DNA from: Cupriavidus basilensis OR16
Lineage (GTDB): Bacteria > Pseudomonadota > Gammaproteobacteria > Burkholderiales > Burkholderiaceae
Reading direction: 5' to 3'
Assembly: GCF_000243095.1 (NCBI RefSeq)
Contig: NZ_AHJE01000089.1
Span: 1-34,691, forward strand
DNA length: 34,691 nucleotides
Shown here: piece after piece, positions 8,554-16,210 of the stretch
Numbering within the stretch: position 1 is the stretch's first letter
Layout: the number at the start of each line of letters is the position of its first letter
Notes under the pieces: model-generated
Seen by the model: the letters and a program-made list of their open reading frames with translations, nothing else
Told to the model about the DNA's origin: nothing
Databases searched by the model: none
Made by a program: the position numbers and the translations under genes

Positions 8554-9672
8554 ATGAAGCACAATCTCTCCCTGGCCGCTATCGTTGCGCTCTGCGCTGC
8601 CGTGGCCGGCTGCGCCGGCACCAATGTCGACGGCATGATGGGTGCGGGCACCTCGCTGTTCAAGGCGGCCTCGCTGAGCGATGGCGACGTCAAGGCGATG
8701 TCCGACCAGTCCTGCGCCGAGCTCGACAAGACCAACAAGATCGCGGCCGCCAACAGCATCTATGGCAAGCGCCTGGCCAAGATCATGGCGGGCCTGCAAT
8801 CGAGCGGCCTGCCCAACGTGAACGCCAAGGTCTACCTGACCAAGGACGTCAACGCCTGGGCCATGGCCAACGGCTGCGTGCGCGTGTACAGCGGCCTGAT
8901 GGACATGATGACCGACGACGAAGTGCGCGGCGTGGTGGGGCATGAGCTGGGCCACGTGGCGCTGGGCCATACCAAGAACAAGATGCAGGTGGCATACACC
9001 ACCATGGCGGCGCGCGGCGCGCTGGCCGCCGCCGGTGGCACCGTGGCCGCGTTGTCGGCTTCGCAGCTGGGCGAAATGGGCGAGCAACTGATCAACGCAC
9101 AATTCTCGCAAACGCAGGAAAGCGCCGCCGACGACTACTCGTTCGATGTGCTGACCAGGAACAAGGCCAATACCGGCCGATCCAGTAAAAAGGCTGGCAG
9201 CCCCGTTCGGGGCGGCCAGCCTTTTTGTTGTTTGGCGCCTGGCGCCAGCGCGCGCTCAGCGATACACGATCACCGGGATGTCGGTATGCGTCAGCACCTT
9301 CTGGGTTTCGCTGCCCAGCAGCAAGCCCGACAAGCCGCGCCTGCCGTGCGAGGCCATGAAGATCACGTCGCAGCCATGGCGCTCGGCGGCGTCGATGATG
9401 CCCAGGTAGGGCACGGCAAAAGTGGACATGTCGGCGTCAAAGCTGATGCCGTCGGCCCTGGCGGCGGTTTCCACCTCCTTCAGGTACAGCTTGGCCTGGC
9501 TTTCGATGCGGTCCCTGAAGGCCTGGGGCGCCTCCACCACGATCTCGCTGAACGGCGTGTACGGGTATTCCTCCAGGCAGACGTAGGCGGTGACCCGCGC
9601 ATTGATTGTCTTGGCCAGTTCCAGCGCGCCGTCGATGGCCTTCTTGGACAGTTCCGAACCGTCGGTGGGTAG
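8554..9672 (+). pseudogene. M48 metalloprotease lipoprotein, C-terminus lost
   Basis: The first 207 residues are a normal LoiP/YggG-type M48 protease. There is a lipoprotein signal with lipobox V17-A-G-C20, HELGH zinc motif at 130-134 in VVGHELGHVALGH, and third zinc ligand Glu189 in ESAADDYSFDVL. After TRNKANT (about position 9174) homology stops. The family normally continues for roughly 50 more residues with a conserved HP region. Here the frame runs through the terminator hairpin at 9187-9226 and then antisense through uspA to a stop at 9670-9672, giving 372 residues against about 250 expected. The catalytic core is intact, but the tail is almost certainly not a real domain. A deletion between gene body and terminator, biological or in assembly, is the simplest explanation. 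Confidence 0.85.
9187..9226. terminator. bidirectional terminator between M48 gene and uspA
   Basis: The 12-base stem aaaaaggctggc (9187-9198) and gccagccttttt (9215-9226) encloses a second small stem ccccg/cgggg. The A-run and T-run at the ends let it work in both directions. It serves uspA on the minus strand and formerly the M48 gene on the plus strand, and it is now translated inside the broken M48 frame. Confidence 0.92.
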
Positions 9673-9690
9673 CAGGATGTGCTTGAACAT
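9256..9690 (-). CDS. universal stress protein, UspA family
   Basis: A 144-residue single-domain protein starting MFKHILLPTDGSELSKKAID. It contains the nucleotide-binding motif G-x2-G-x9-G-S in GRRGLSGLLLGSET and a C-terminal TDIPVIVYR strand, so it probably binds ATP and dimerises in the cytoplasm. The start at 9690 is chosen because AAAGGAGT lies about eight bases upstream on the minus strand; upstream in-frame codons cross a simple repeat. It ends 30 bases from the bidirectional terminator. Usp proteins are typically induced by growth arrest or stress; the specific role is unknown. Confidence 0.93.
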   Translation of the reverse strand: MFKHILLPTDGSELSKKAIDGALELAKTINARVTAYVCLEEYPYTPFSEIVVEAPQAFRDRIESQAKLYLKEVETAARADGISFDADMSTFAVPYLGIIDAAERHGCDVIFMASHGRRGLSGLLLGSETQKVLTHTDIPVIVYR

Positions 9691-9734
9691 GCTGGACTCC
9701 TTTGGGGCGAATGGACCAAGTGGGCCGATTGGAT

Positions 9735-9758
9735 GCGTGGACGTGTGGACGCGTGGAC
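9735..9758. repeat. three tandem 8-base repeats upstream of uspA
   Basis: Three adjacent units gcgtggac, gtgtggac and gcgtggac lie 45-68 bases upstream of the uspA start, between it and the LysR gene. It is a simple-sequence repeat that could change by slippage and so alter the uspA leader or promoter spacing. No protein-binding role is evident. Confidence 0.7.
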
Positions 9759-9839
9759 GAAAGGCAGGCCGCATGGCACCTGTCACCTGTCATTGTAGGC
9801 AGGGGTGGCGCATGCGGCATTGCCCTAAATCAAATCGAA

Positions 9840-10793
9840 CTACGAATTGACTGCCAGTTGCGGCTTGCTGGCGGCGGATGCCTGCTCCGCGCGCCGCCAG
9901 TAGGCCGGGTTGCCATAGGTGTTCTTCAGGTGGTCGATAAACAGCCGCACCCGCAGTGGCAGGTGCTTGCGCTGCGGAAAGACGGCGTGGATGCCGATCG
10001 GCGGCGCCTGGAACTCGTCGAGCACCGTGACCAGCCTGCCACTGGCAATTTCCTGCCCGACTTCCCACCATGAGCGCCATGCCAGCCCGTGGCCATGCAG
10101 GCACCACGCGTGCAGCACCGCGCCATCGGTGCACTCCATGCTGCCGCCCACCTTGACCGTCACCGGGCGTCCTTCCTGCTGGAACGCCCAGCCGCGCTGC
10201 ACGTTGGCGCTGGCGCCAAAGGCCAGGCAGTTGTGGCGCGTGAGATCCTCGGGCTGGGCGGGCACGCCGTGGCGCGCCAGGTAATCGGGAGACGCCACCA
10301 CCACGCGCCGGTTCTCCGCCAGGCGGATCGACACCAGGCTGGAGTCGGGCAGGTCGCCCAGGCGGATGGCGCAGTCGAAGCCCTCGTTGACGAGATCCAC
10401 CACGCGGTCCGACAGGTCAAGCGTGATGGTCACATCCGGGTGCGACTCGATGAACAGCGGCACCAGCGGCGCCACGTGCTTGCGGCCATAGCCCGCCGGC
10501 GCGGTCACGCGCAGGTGGCCGCTGGCCTTGACGCCGCCGGCCGAGACGCTGGCCTCGGCGTTGTGCAGGTCGTTGAGGATGCGCTGGCAATCTTCCAGGA
10601 AGGCCGAGCCCTCGAAGGTCAGGCTGATCTTGCGGGTGGTGCGCAGCAGCAGCTTGACGCCCAGGCGCTCTTCCAGCGCATCGATGCGCCGGCCGATGAT
10701 GGCGGGCGCCACGCCCTCGGCCGCGGCGGCCGCAGACAGGCTGCCGCGCGCGGCTACCGAGACAAAGGTCTCCAATTGTTTGAAATGATCCAC
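9840..10793 (-). CDS. LysR-family transcriptional regulator
   Basis: A 317-residue regulator. The N-terminal helix-turn-helix (about 3-60) reads FKQLETFVSVAARGSLSAAAAAEGVAPAIIGRRIDALEERLG and is followed by a linker helix. The effector domain carries HLRVTAPAGYGRKHVAPLV, GFDCAIRLGDLPDSSLV and a C-terminal LRVRLFIDHLKNTYG typical of the CrgA/DsdC-like LysR group. It is divergent from the haloacid dehalogenase-aceB genes across a 253-base gap, the usual arrangement for a LysR protein that controls its neighbour. It might therefore regulate the dehalogenase or the glyoxylate genes, which is inference. The ATG at 10793 begins exactly at the domain start. Confidence 0.93.
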   Translation of the reverse strand: MDHFKQLETFVSVAARGSLSAAAAAEGVAPAIIGRRIDALEERLGVKLLLRTTRKISLTFEGSAFLEDCQRILNDLHNAEASVSAGGVKASGHLRVTAPAGYGRKHVAPLVPLFIESHPDVTITLDLSDRVVDLVNEGFDCAIRLGDLPDSSLVSIRLAENRRVVVASPDYLARHGVPAQPEDLTRHNCLAFGASANVQRGWAFQQEGRPVTVKVGGSMECTDGAVLHAWCLHGHGLAWRSWWEVGQEIASGRLVTVLDEFQAPPIGIHAVFPQRKHLPLRVRLFIDHLKNTYGNPAYWRRAEQASAASKPQLAVNS

Positions 10794-10932
10794 GAAGCTC
10801 GCCAGTTTTGTGCCTCATGCCACCCAAGAAACGGCGTGGGTGAGGTAATGGAGTGGATTTGGTGCCTTATCTTTACACCGTTAGCGAAGATTAGTGGGGT
10901 AAAAGTAAAAGATCAAGTGACCCTGACCGACT

Positions 10933-10960
10933 TTGCCGCACTGCAACGTCTCCCTACAAT
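10933..10960 (+). promoter_or_regulatory. sigma70-like promoter for dehalogenase-aceB
   Basis: TTGCCG (10933-10938) and TACAAT (10955-10960) are separated by 16 bases, close to the consensus. They lie in the divergent region between the LysR gene and the dehalogenase gene, about 87 bases before the latter's ATG. This is a prediction from motif match only. Confidence 0.5.
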
Positions 10961-11046
10961 GCTATGCATTCATTGGTGTACAGGCCCACGCAGTGGCGCT
11001 GGCCGGCCGGGTTTGCCGGGTTTGCCAAAGGGAACCGCTCTAGCTC

Positions 11047-11748
11047 ATGCAAAAGATCCGCGCAGTCGTCTTCGATGCCTACGGCACGCTGTTCGACGTG
11101 TATTCCGTCACCGCGCGCGCGGAGCAATTGTTTCCGGGCAAGGGTGAGGCGCTGGCATTGCTGTGGCGCGAGCGGCAGATCGACTACACCCGCATCCGCT
11201 CGATGGCCGCGCCCGGCGGCGCATACTACAAGCCGTTCTGGGCGATTACGGTGGATGCGCTGCGCTATGCGGCCGAGCGCCTGCAACTGGTGCTGGACGC
11301 GGCGGTGGAGGCGCAACTGCTCAAGGAGTACGCATGCCTGTCGGCCTTTCCGGAAAACCTCGGGGCGCTCAAGCGCCTGCGGGCAGCCGGGCTGCCGCTG
11401 GGCATTCTTTCCAACGGCAACCCCGAGATGCTGGACATCTCGGTCAAGAGCGCCGGCATGCACGGGCTGTTTGACCACGTGCTGTCGGTGGACGCGGTGC
11501 GCATGTACAAGACTGCGCCCGAGGCCTACGCGCTCGGCCCCAAGGCGTTCGGCGTGCCGGCCGGGGAGATCCTCTTCGTCTCCTCCAACGGCTGGGATGC
11601 TTGCGGCGCCGCCTGGTACGGCTACACCACGTTCTGGATCAATCGTGCCGGTCATCCGGCGGAGCGGCTCGATGTGAGCCCTTCCGGCACCGGGCACGAC
11701 ATGAATGACCTGCTCGAATTCGTCCGCGCCCAAGGCGCGGCGGTTTGA
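11047..11748 (+). CDS. haloacid dehalogenase, type II
   Basis: A 233-residue HAD-superfamily hydrolase of the L-2-haloacid dehalogenase type. Motif I is VVFDAYGTLFDVYS, with nucleophile Asp10 followed by the Ala-Tyr pair typical of type II dehalogenases. Motif II is GILSNGN, the lysine is in MYKTAPEAY, and the last motif is FVSSNGWDACGAAWYGYTTFWINR, which is nearly diagnostic. The reaction is replacement of halogen on short 2-haloalkanoates by hydroxyl with inversion; housekeeping members may act on other small acids. It ends 43 bases before aceB on the same strand and may share its transcript. Products such as lactate or glycolate enter nearby central metabolism, but a functional link is only suggested. 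Confidence 0.93.
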   Translation: MQKIRAVVFDAYGTLFDVYSVTARAEQLFPGKGEALALLWRERQIDYTRIRSMAAPGGAYYKPFWAITVDALRYAAERLQLVLDAAVEAQLLKEYACLSAFPENLGALKRLRAAGLPLGILSNGNPEMLDISVKSAGMHGLFDHVLSVDAVRMYKTAPEAYALGPKAFGVPAGEILFVSSNGWDACGAAWYGYTTFWINRAGHPAERLDVSPSGTGHDMNDLLEFVRAQGAAV

Positions 11749-11791
11749 CGGCGGGCACCTTTAATCAACCATCGATCACAGGAGAACACTG

Positions 11792-13378
11792 ATGGCCATC
11801 ACGCTGCCTGCGGGCATGAAGATTACCGGCGAAATCCTGCCGGCCTACGAAGACATCCTCACGCCGGCGGCCCTGGCCCTGGTGGACAAACTGCATCGCG
11901 CCTTCGAGCCGCGCCGCCAGGAACTGCTGGCGGCCCGTGTCGAGCGCACCAAGCGCCTGGACGCCGGCGAGCTGCCCGATTTCCTGCCGGAAACCAAGAG
12001 CGTGCGCGAAGGCGACTGGAAGGTCGCACCGGTGCCGCCGGCACTGCATTGCCGCCGCGTGGAAATCACCGGCCCGGTCGAAGCCAAGATGGTCATCAAC
12101 GCGTTCAACTCCGGCGCGGACAGCTACATGACCGACTTCGAGGACTCCAACACCCCCAACTGGCACAACCAGTTGCAGGGTCAGGTCAACCTCAAGGCCG
12201 CCGTGCGCCGCACCCTCACGCTGGACTCCAACGGCAAGCATTACAAGCTGGGCGACAAGATCGCCACGCTGCAAGTCCGCCCGCGCGGCTGGCACCTGGA
12301 TGAAAAGCACGTCACCATCGACGGCCAGCGCGTCTCGGGCGGCATCTTCGATTTCGCGCTGTTCCTGTTCCATAACGCCAAGGAACAGATCGCACGCGGC
12401 GCCGGCCCGTTCTTCTACCTGCCGAAGATGGAAAGCCACCTCGAAGCCCGTCTGTGGAACGACGTCTTCGTCATGGCCCAGAACGAAATTGGCCTGCCGC
12501 AAGGCACCGTCAAGGCGACCGTGCTGATCGAGACGATCCTGGCCGCCTTCGAGATGGAAGAAATCCTGTATGAGCTGCGCGAGCACAGCGCAGGCCTGAA
12601 CGCCGGCCGCTGGGACTACATCTTCTCGTGCATCAAGAAGTTCAAGGTCGACAAGAACTTCTGCCTGGCCGACCGCGCCAAGGTCACCATGACCGCGCCG
12701 TTCATGCGCTCGTACGCGCTGCTGCTGCTCAAGACCTGCCACAAGCGCGGCGCGCCCGCCATCGGCGGCATGAGCGCACTGATCCCGATCAAGAACGATC
12801 CGGAGAAGAACGCCATCGCCATGCAAGGCATCATCAACGACAAGAAGCGCGATGCCACCGATGGCTACGACGGCGGCTGGGTGGCTCACCCGGGCCTGGT
12901 CGAGCCGGCCATGAAGGAATTCGTGGCAGTGCTGGGCGACGCGCCCAACCAGTTCGGCAAGCAACGCGATGACGTCAACGTGGCGGCCAAGGACCTGCTG
13001 GACTTCCAGCCGGAAACCCCCATTACCGAAGCCGGCCTGCGCATGAACATCAACGTCGGCATCCACTACCTCGGCTCCTGGCTGGCCGGCAACGGCTGCG
13101 TGCCCATCCACAACCTGATGGAAGACGCCGCCACCGCCGAAATCTCGCGCTCGCAAGTGTGGCAGTGGATCCGCTCGCCCAAGGGCAAGCTGGAAGACGG
13201 CCGCAAGGTGACCGCCGAGATGGTGCGCGCGCTGATCCCGGAAGAACTGGCCAAGGTCAAGGAATTCGTCGGTGGCGACACCACGACCTATGACCGCGCC
13301 GGCGAGATCTTCGAGCAGATGTCCACGTCGGAAGATTTTGCAGAGTTCCTGACCCTGCCGCTGTACGAAGAGATCTGA
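11792..13378 (+). CDS. aceB: malate synthase A
   Basis: A 528-residue enzyme, similar to E. coli AceB (533). It condenses glyoxylate with acetyl-CoA to malate, the second step of the glyoxylate shunt, and complements aceA in this window. The malate synthase signature is exact in REHSAGLNAGRWDYIF. Other conserved elements are YMTDFEDSNTPNW near the N-terminus, the FYLPKMESHLEARLWNDVF region and a C-terminal LPLYEEI. The start is supported by AGGAG about nine bases upstream of the ATG. It is probably co-transcribed with the dehalogenase 43 bases upstream and is followed by a strong terminator. Confidence 0.98.
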   Translation: MAITLPAGMKITGEILPAYEDILTPAALALVDKLHRAFEPRRQELLAARVERTKRLDAGELPDFLPETKSVREGDWKVAPVPPALHCRRVEITGPVEAKMVINAFNSGADSYMTDFEDSNTPNWHNQLQGQVNLKAAVRRTLTLDSNGKHYKLGDKIATLQVRPRGWHLDEKHVTIDGQRVSGGIFDFALFLFHNAKEQIARGAGPFFYLPKMESHLEARLWNDVFVMAQNEIGLPQGTVKATVLIETILAAFEMEEILYELREHSAGLNAGRWDYIFSCIKKFKVDKNFCLADRAKVTMTAPFMRSYALLLLKTCHKRGAPAIGGMSALIPIKNDPEKNAIAMQGIINDKKRDATDGYDGGWVAHPGLVEPAMKEFVAVLGDAPNQFGKQRDDVNVAAKDLLDFQPETPITEAGLRMNINVGIHYLGSWLAGNGCVPIHNLMEDAATAEISRSQVWQWIRSPKGKLEDGRKVTAEMVRALIPEELAKVKEFVGGDTTTYDRAGEIFEQMSTSEDFAEFLTLPLYEEI

Positions 13379-13422
13379 CCGGGCGGTAGCCCTTGCCTGG
13401 CCGGGGCTTCTGCCTCGGTGTT

Positions 13423-13459
13423 AAAAAACCCGCAGCCTGGTGTGCTGCGGGTTTTTTTT
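13423..13459. terminator. terminator after aceB, usable in both directions
   Basis: The 14-base perfect stem aaaaaacccgcagc (13423-13436) and gctgcgggtttttt (13444-13457) with a 7-base loop ends in eight T on the plus strand and A-rich sequence on the other side. It lies between the convergent aceB and the minus-strand flavoprotein gene and can end both transcripts. Confidence 0.95.
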
Positions 13460-13599
13460 ATGGGTGCGCCCCCGGGGAGGGCGGCGCGGCCTGCGCACCC
13501 TGTGTTGAATCGGGCTTGCGTGGAGATTGCTGCGTGCTGCACGCTGCACGTGCGTGTTAGTTGCTTGTTGGTACAAGATTAGCGGCGCTGCCGGTCGCG

Positions 13600-14808
13600 T
13601 CAGGCCGCCACGAGCGCCGCGCCTGCAGGCTTCCAGACCGCACCCGCATAAAACTCCGCCCCAAAATCCGCCGGCACGTCGCCACGCATCCGCTGCTCAT
13701 GGAGCGCCAGATCGGCCAGCAGCAGATCGCGGCTGATACGCGCGACCGAGCGAGGAATATCACGCCGCATGCTGGGCACATCGCCCAGCGGCAGGCCGAC
13801 GCTGGCAAAGCCTGCCGGGTTGTGCACGTGGATATCGCGCAGCCAGGGTGTGGCACCCGCCGTTTTCTCCAGGTACTCAAGGCCGCTGCCCAGATAGGGC
13901 GACGCGCCGAGCTCGTCGTCGCGCGCATCGGCCGGCGGCTGGTAGCGGTCGCGCCAGCGCAGGATATGCGGCGCGATGTCGGCCAGTTCCGGACGAGCCG
14001 ATGGATCCGCCAGGTAGCCGGTGCCGGCAATCGCGAAGTCAAAGCGCAGCGTCTGCCCTTGCACCTCGGTGACGATGTGGCCGGACTCCACCTCGGCCGT
14101 GGACAGCGTTGTGCTCAGGTGCAGATGGAAGTGCGGGAACTTGAGCACGCGCTCCACCGAATCGGCCGGCGGCGTGGAGCCGGCGCGGCGGTAGCGAATG
14201 GCTTGCGCCCAGCGCGTAGCATCGGGCAGGGCGTGGTAGTTGTCGTAAAGGCCGGGGTAGGCGCGCACGCGCGACACCGGCGTGGCGGCGATATGGCCGC
14301 GGCGCGCGAACAGGTGGACGGAGGCGGCGCCGGCTTCCAGCGCCACGGCGGCGGCGTCGAAGGCGGAGGCGGCCGCCCCCAGCACGGCGACCGTCTTGCC
14401 GCGCAGCGCGCCGAAGTCGATGGCATCGGCGGTGTGGGCGGCCAGCCCGGCGGCCACGGCCTGCGACAGCACGGCGGGGACGAACGGGGCGCCATTGCCG
14501 GCCACGCCGTTGGCCAGGATGACCTTGCGCGCGGTCTCGATGCGCGCCCCTGCGTTGGTTTGCAGATGCAGCCGGAAGTGCTGCACCGCGGCGCCGGCGA
14601 CGGGCTCGATGCGAACCACCCGCGTGGCATATCGCACCTGCACGAAGGCGTAGGCGCTGCCGCTCTGGCCGCCGCCGACGATGGCCACGTTGTGGTCGAT
14701 GCCCGCGTGGTCTGGCACCCAGTTGTCGGGCGCGGGGCCGAGCAGGCGCAGCGTTTCGCGCGCAAGGAAATCGGGGGCCGGTGCGGGAAGGGAAGAGGTA
14801 GTCGTCAT
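13600..14808 (-). CDS. FAD/NAD(P)-binding oxidoreductase with internal deletion
   Basis: A 402-residue flavoprotein, last gene of the minus-strand monooxygenase cluster. Its ATG overlaps the stop of the preceding FMN monooxygenase (ATGA). The N-terminus has the dinucleotide-fold glycines VAIVGGGQSG at 41-50. Only five residues later, after SAYAF, the sequence jumps to VQVRYATRVVRIEPV. In relatives I recall, roughly 100 residues lie between these points: the rest of the first Rossmann unit, the ribose-binding acid and an RTPK-containing region. The second nucleotide fold (KTVAVLGAAASAFDAAAVAL) and the C-terminal part are intact. The gap near 14643 is in frame. The protein probably cannot hold FAD normally. 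Longer readings upstream of 14808 lie antisense-free but inside the previous gene and are not supported. Confidence 0.8.
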   Translation of the reverse strand: MTTTSSLPAPAPDFLARETLRLLGPAPDNWVPDHAGIDHNVAIVGGGQSGSAYAFVQVRYATRVVRIEPVAGAAVQHFRLHLQTNAGARIETARKVILANGVAGNGAPFVPAVLSQAVAAGLAAHTADAIDFGALRGKTVAVLGAAASAFDAAAVALEAGAASVHLFARRGHIAATPVSRVRAYPGLYDNYHALPDATRWAQAIRYRRAGSTPPADSVERVLKFPHFHLHLSTTLSTAEVESGHIVTEVQGQTLRFDFAIAGTGYLADPSARPELADIAPHILRWRDRYQPPADARDDELGASPYLGSGLEYLEKTAGATPWLRDIHVHNPAGFASVGLPLGDVPSMRRDIPRSVARISRDLLLADLALHEQRMRGDVPADFGAEFYAGAVWKPAGAALVAA

Positions 14809-16184
14809 GCTGCGGCGGCAAGGGTTGGGGTGGCGGGTCTGGAGGACGCGGCGGGATGCACGGGGCGCTTGAGCCCAAGGTGCTCGCGCAGCGTGCTGCC
14901 GTGGTACTCCGCACGGAACAGGCCACGGCGGCGCAACTCCGGCAGCACCAGCGCGATGAAATCGGTCAGCCCACCCGGCAGCACCGGCGACATGATGTTG
15001 TAGCCGTCGGCGCCGTATTTGCGAAAGCGCTCCTCGAGCTGGTCGACGATCTGTTCGGGCGTGCCGATCACCTGCCAATGGCCGCGCGCACCCGCAACGC
15101 GCTGGTAAAGCTGGCGGATGGTCAGGTTCTCGCGCCGCGCCAGGTCGATCACCAGGCGCTGGCGGCTCTTGCTGGCATTGGTCTCGGGCAACTCGGGAAT
15201 CGGGCCGTCGAGCGGATAGCCCGACAGATCGAAGCCGCCGGTCAGGCCCGATACCAGCGCCAGGCCGACCACCGGGTCGATCAGCGCTTGCAGCTGCTCG
15301 AATTTCTCCTTGGCTTCGCTTTCGCTCAGGCCCACCACCGGGAACACGCCGGGCAGGATCTTCAGGTCATCCGCCTCGCGCCCGTACCTGGCGAGCCGGC
15401 CTTTGACGTCGGCGTAGAACGCCACGGCATCCTCCACGGTCTGCTGTGCCGTGAACACGGCTTCGCCGCTGCGTGCGGCCAGTTCCTTGCCGGCTTCGGA
15501 AGAGCCGGCCTGCACCACGACCGGATGGCCCTGCGGCGTGCGCGATACGTTGAGCGGCCCCTGCACCGAGAAATGCTTGCCCTTGTGGCGCAGCACGTGG
15601 CGCCGGGCAGGCTCGTAGTAGCGCCCGCTGGCCTTGTCGCGCAGGAAGGCGTCGTCTTCCCAGCTGTTCCACAGCCCGGTGACCACATCGGCGAATTCGG
15701 CGGCGCGCTCGTAGCGATCGGCGTGCGCCAGGTGGTGGTCGCGGTTGAAGTTGCGCGCCTCGTGCTCGTTGGACGAGGTGACCAGGTTCCAGCCGGCGCG
15801 CCCGCCCGAGATATGGTCCAGCGAGGCGAACTTGCGCGCCACGTGATAGGGCTCGTTGAAGCTGGTGGAAGCGGTGCCGACCAGGCCGATGCGCTGCGTC
15901 ACCGCGGCCAGCGCGGACAACAGGGTGATGGGCTCGAACTGGGCCTGATAGCTGTGCGCGGTGCGGCTGAGAAATTCAACATCGTCGCCGCGCGTGCCCA
16001 CGCCGTCGGCCAGGAAGACCAGGTCGAACTTCGCCGCCTCGGCGGCCTGGGCGAGCGCGATGTAGTGCTTGAAGTCGATGCCGGCGTCGGCCTTGGCATC
16101 CGGATGGCGCCAGGCGGCGATATGGTGGCCGCTGGGGGGGTAAAGAAAGGCGCCAAGGCTGAGGAAACCGCTACGTTGAGCCAT
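14805..16184 (-). CDS. FMN-dependent monooxygenase, NtaA/SnaA/DszA family (copy 2)
   Basis: A 459-residue luciferase-like (LLM class) flavin monooxygenase. Family marks are LGAFLYPPSGHHIAAWRHP at the N-terminus, the FMN-pocket stretch STSFNEPYHVARKFASLDH with GGRAGWNLVTS, the GHPVVVQAGSSEAGKELAA loop and the C-terminal HGSTLREHLGL. Enzymes of this group use FMNH2 supplied by a separate reductase to oxidise sulfones, sulfonates, chelators such as NTA, or similar C-S and C-N compounds. It follows copy 1 by 26 bases and overlaps the flavoprotein start by ATGA. No flavin reductase gene is present in the window. The substrate is unknown; organosulfur use is the best guess from its neighbours. Confidence 0.92.
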   Translation of the reverse strand: MAQRSGFLSLGAFLYPPSGHHIAAWRHPDAKADAGIDFKHYIALAQAAEAAKFDLVFLADGVGTRGDDVEFLSRTAHSYQAQFEPITLLSALAAVTQRIGLVGTASTSFNEPYHVARKFASLDHISGGRAGWNLVTSSNEHEARNFNRDHHLAHADRYERAAEFADVVTGLWNSWEDDAFLRDKASGRYYEPARRHVLRHKGKHFSVQGPLNVSRTPQGHPVVVQAGSSEAGKELAARSGEAVFTAQQTVEDAVAFYADVKGRLARYGREADDLKILPGVFPVVGLSESEAKEKFEQLQALIDPVVGLALVSGLTGGFDLSGYPLDGPIPELPETNASKSRQRLVIDLARRENLTIRQLYQRVAGARGHWQVIGTPEQIVDQLEERFRKYGADGYNIMSPVLPGGLTDFIALVLPELRRRGLFRAEYHGSTLREHLGLKRPVHPAASSRPATPTLAAAA

Positions 16185-16210
16185 GATTGTTTGTCAGTTG
16201 TTGAGGGATA

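Noticed and set aside
11765..13156. A minus-strand open frame opposite aceB
   Set aside because: It is a shadow of aceB codon bias, with no start signal or motif.
13525..13560. Repeated gctgcacg motifs near the flavoprotein end
   Set aside because: Too short and irregular to call a repeat element; could be chance in GC-rich DNA.
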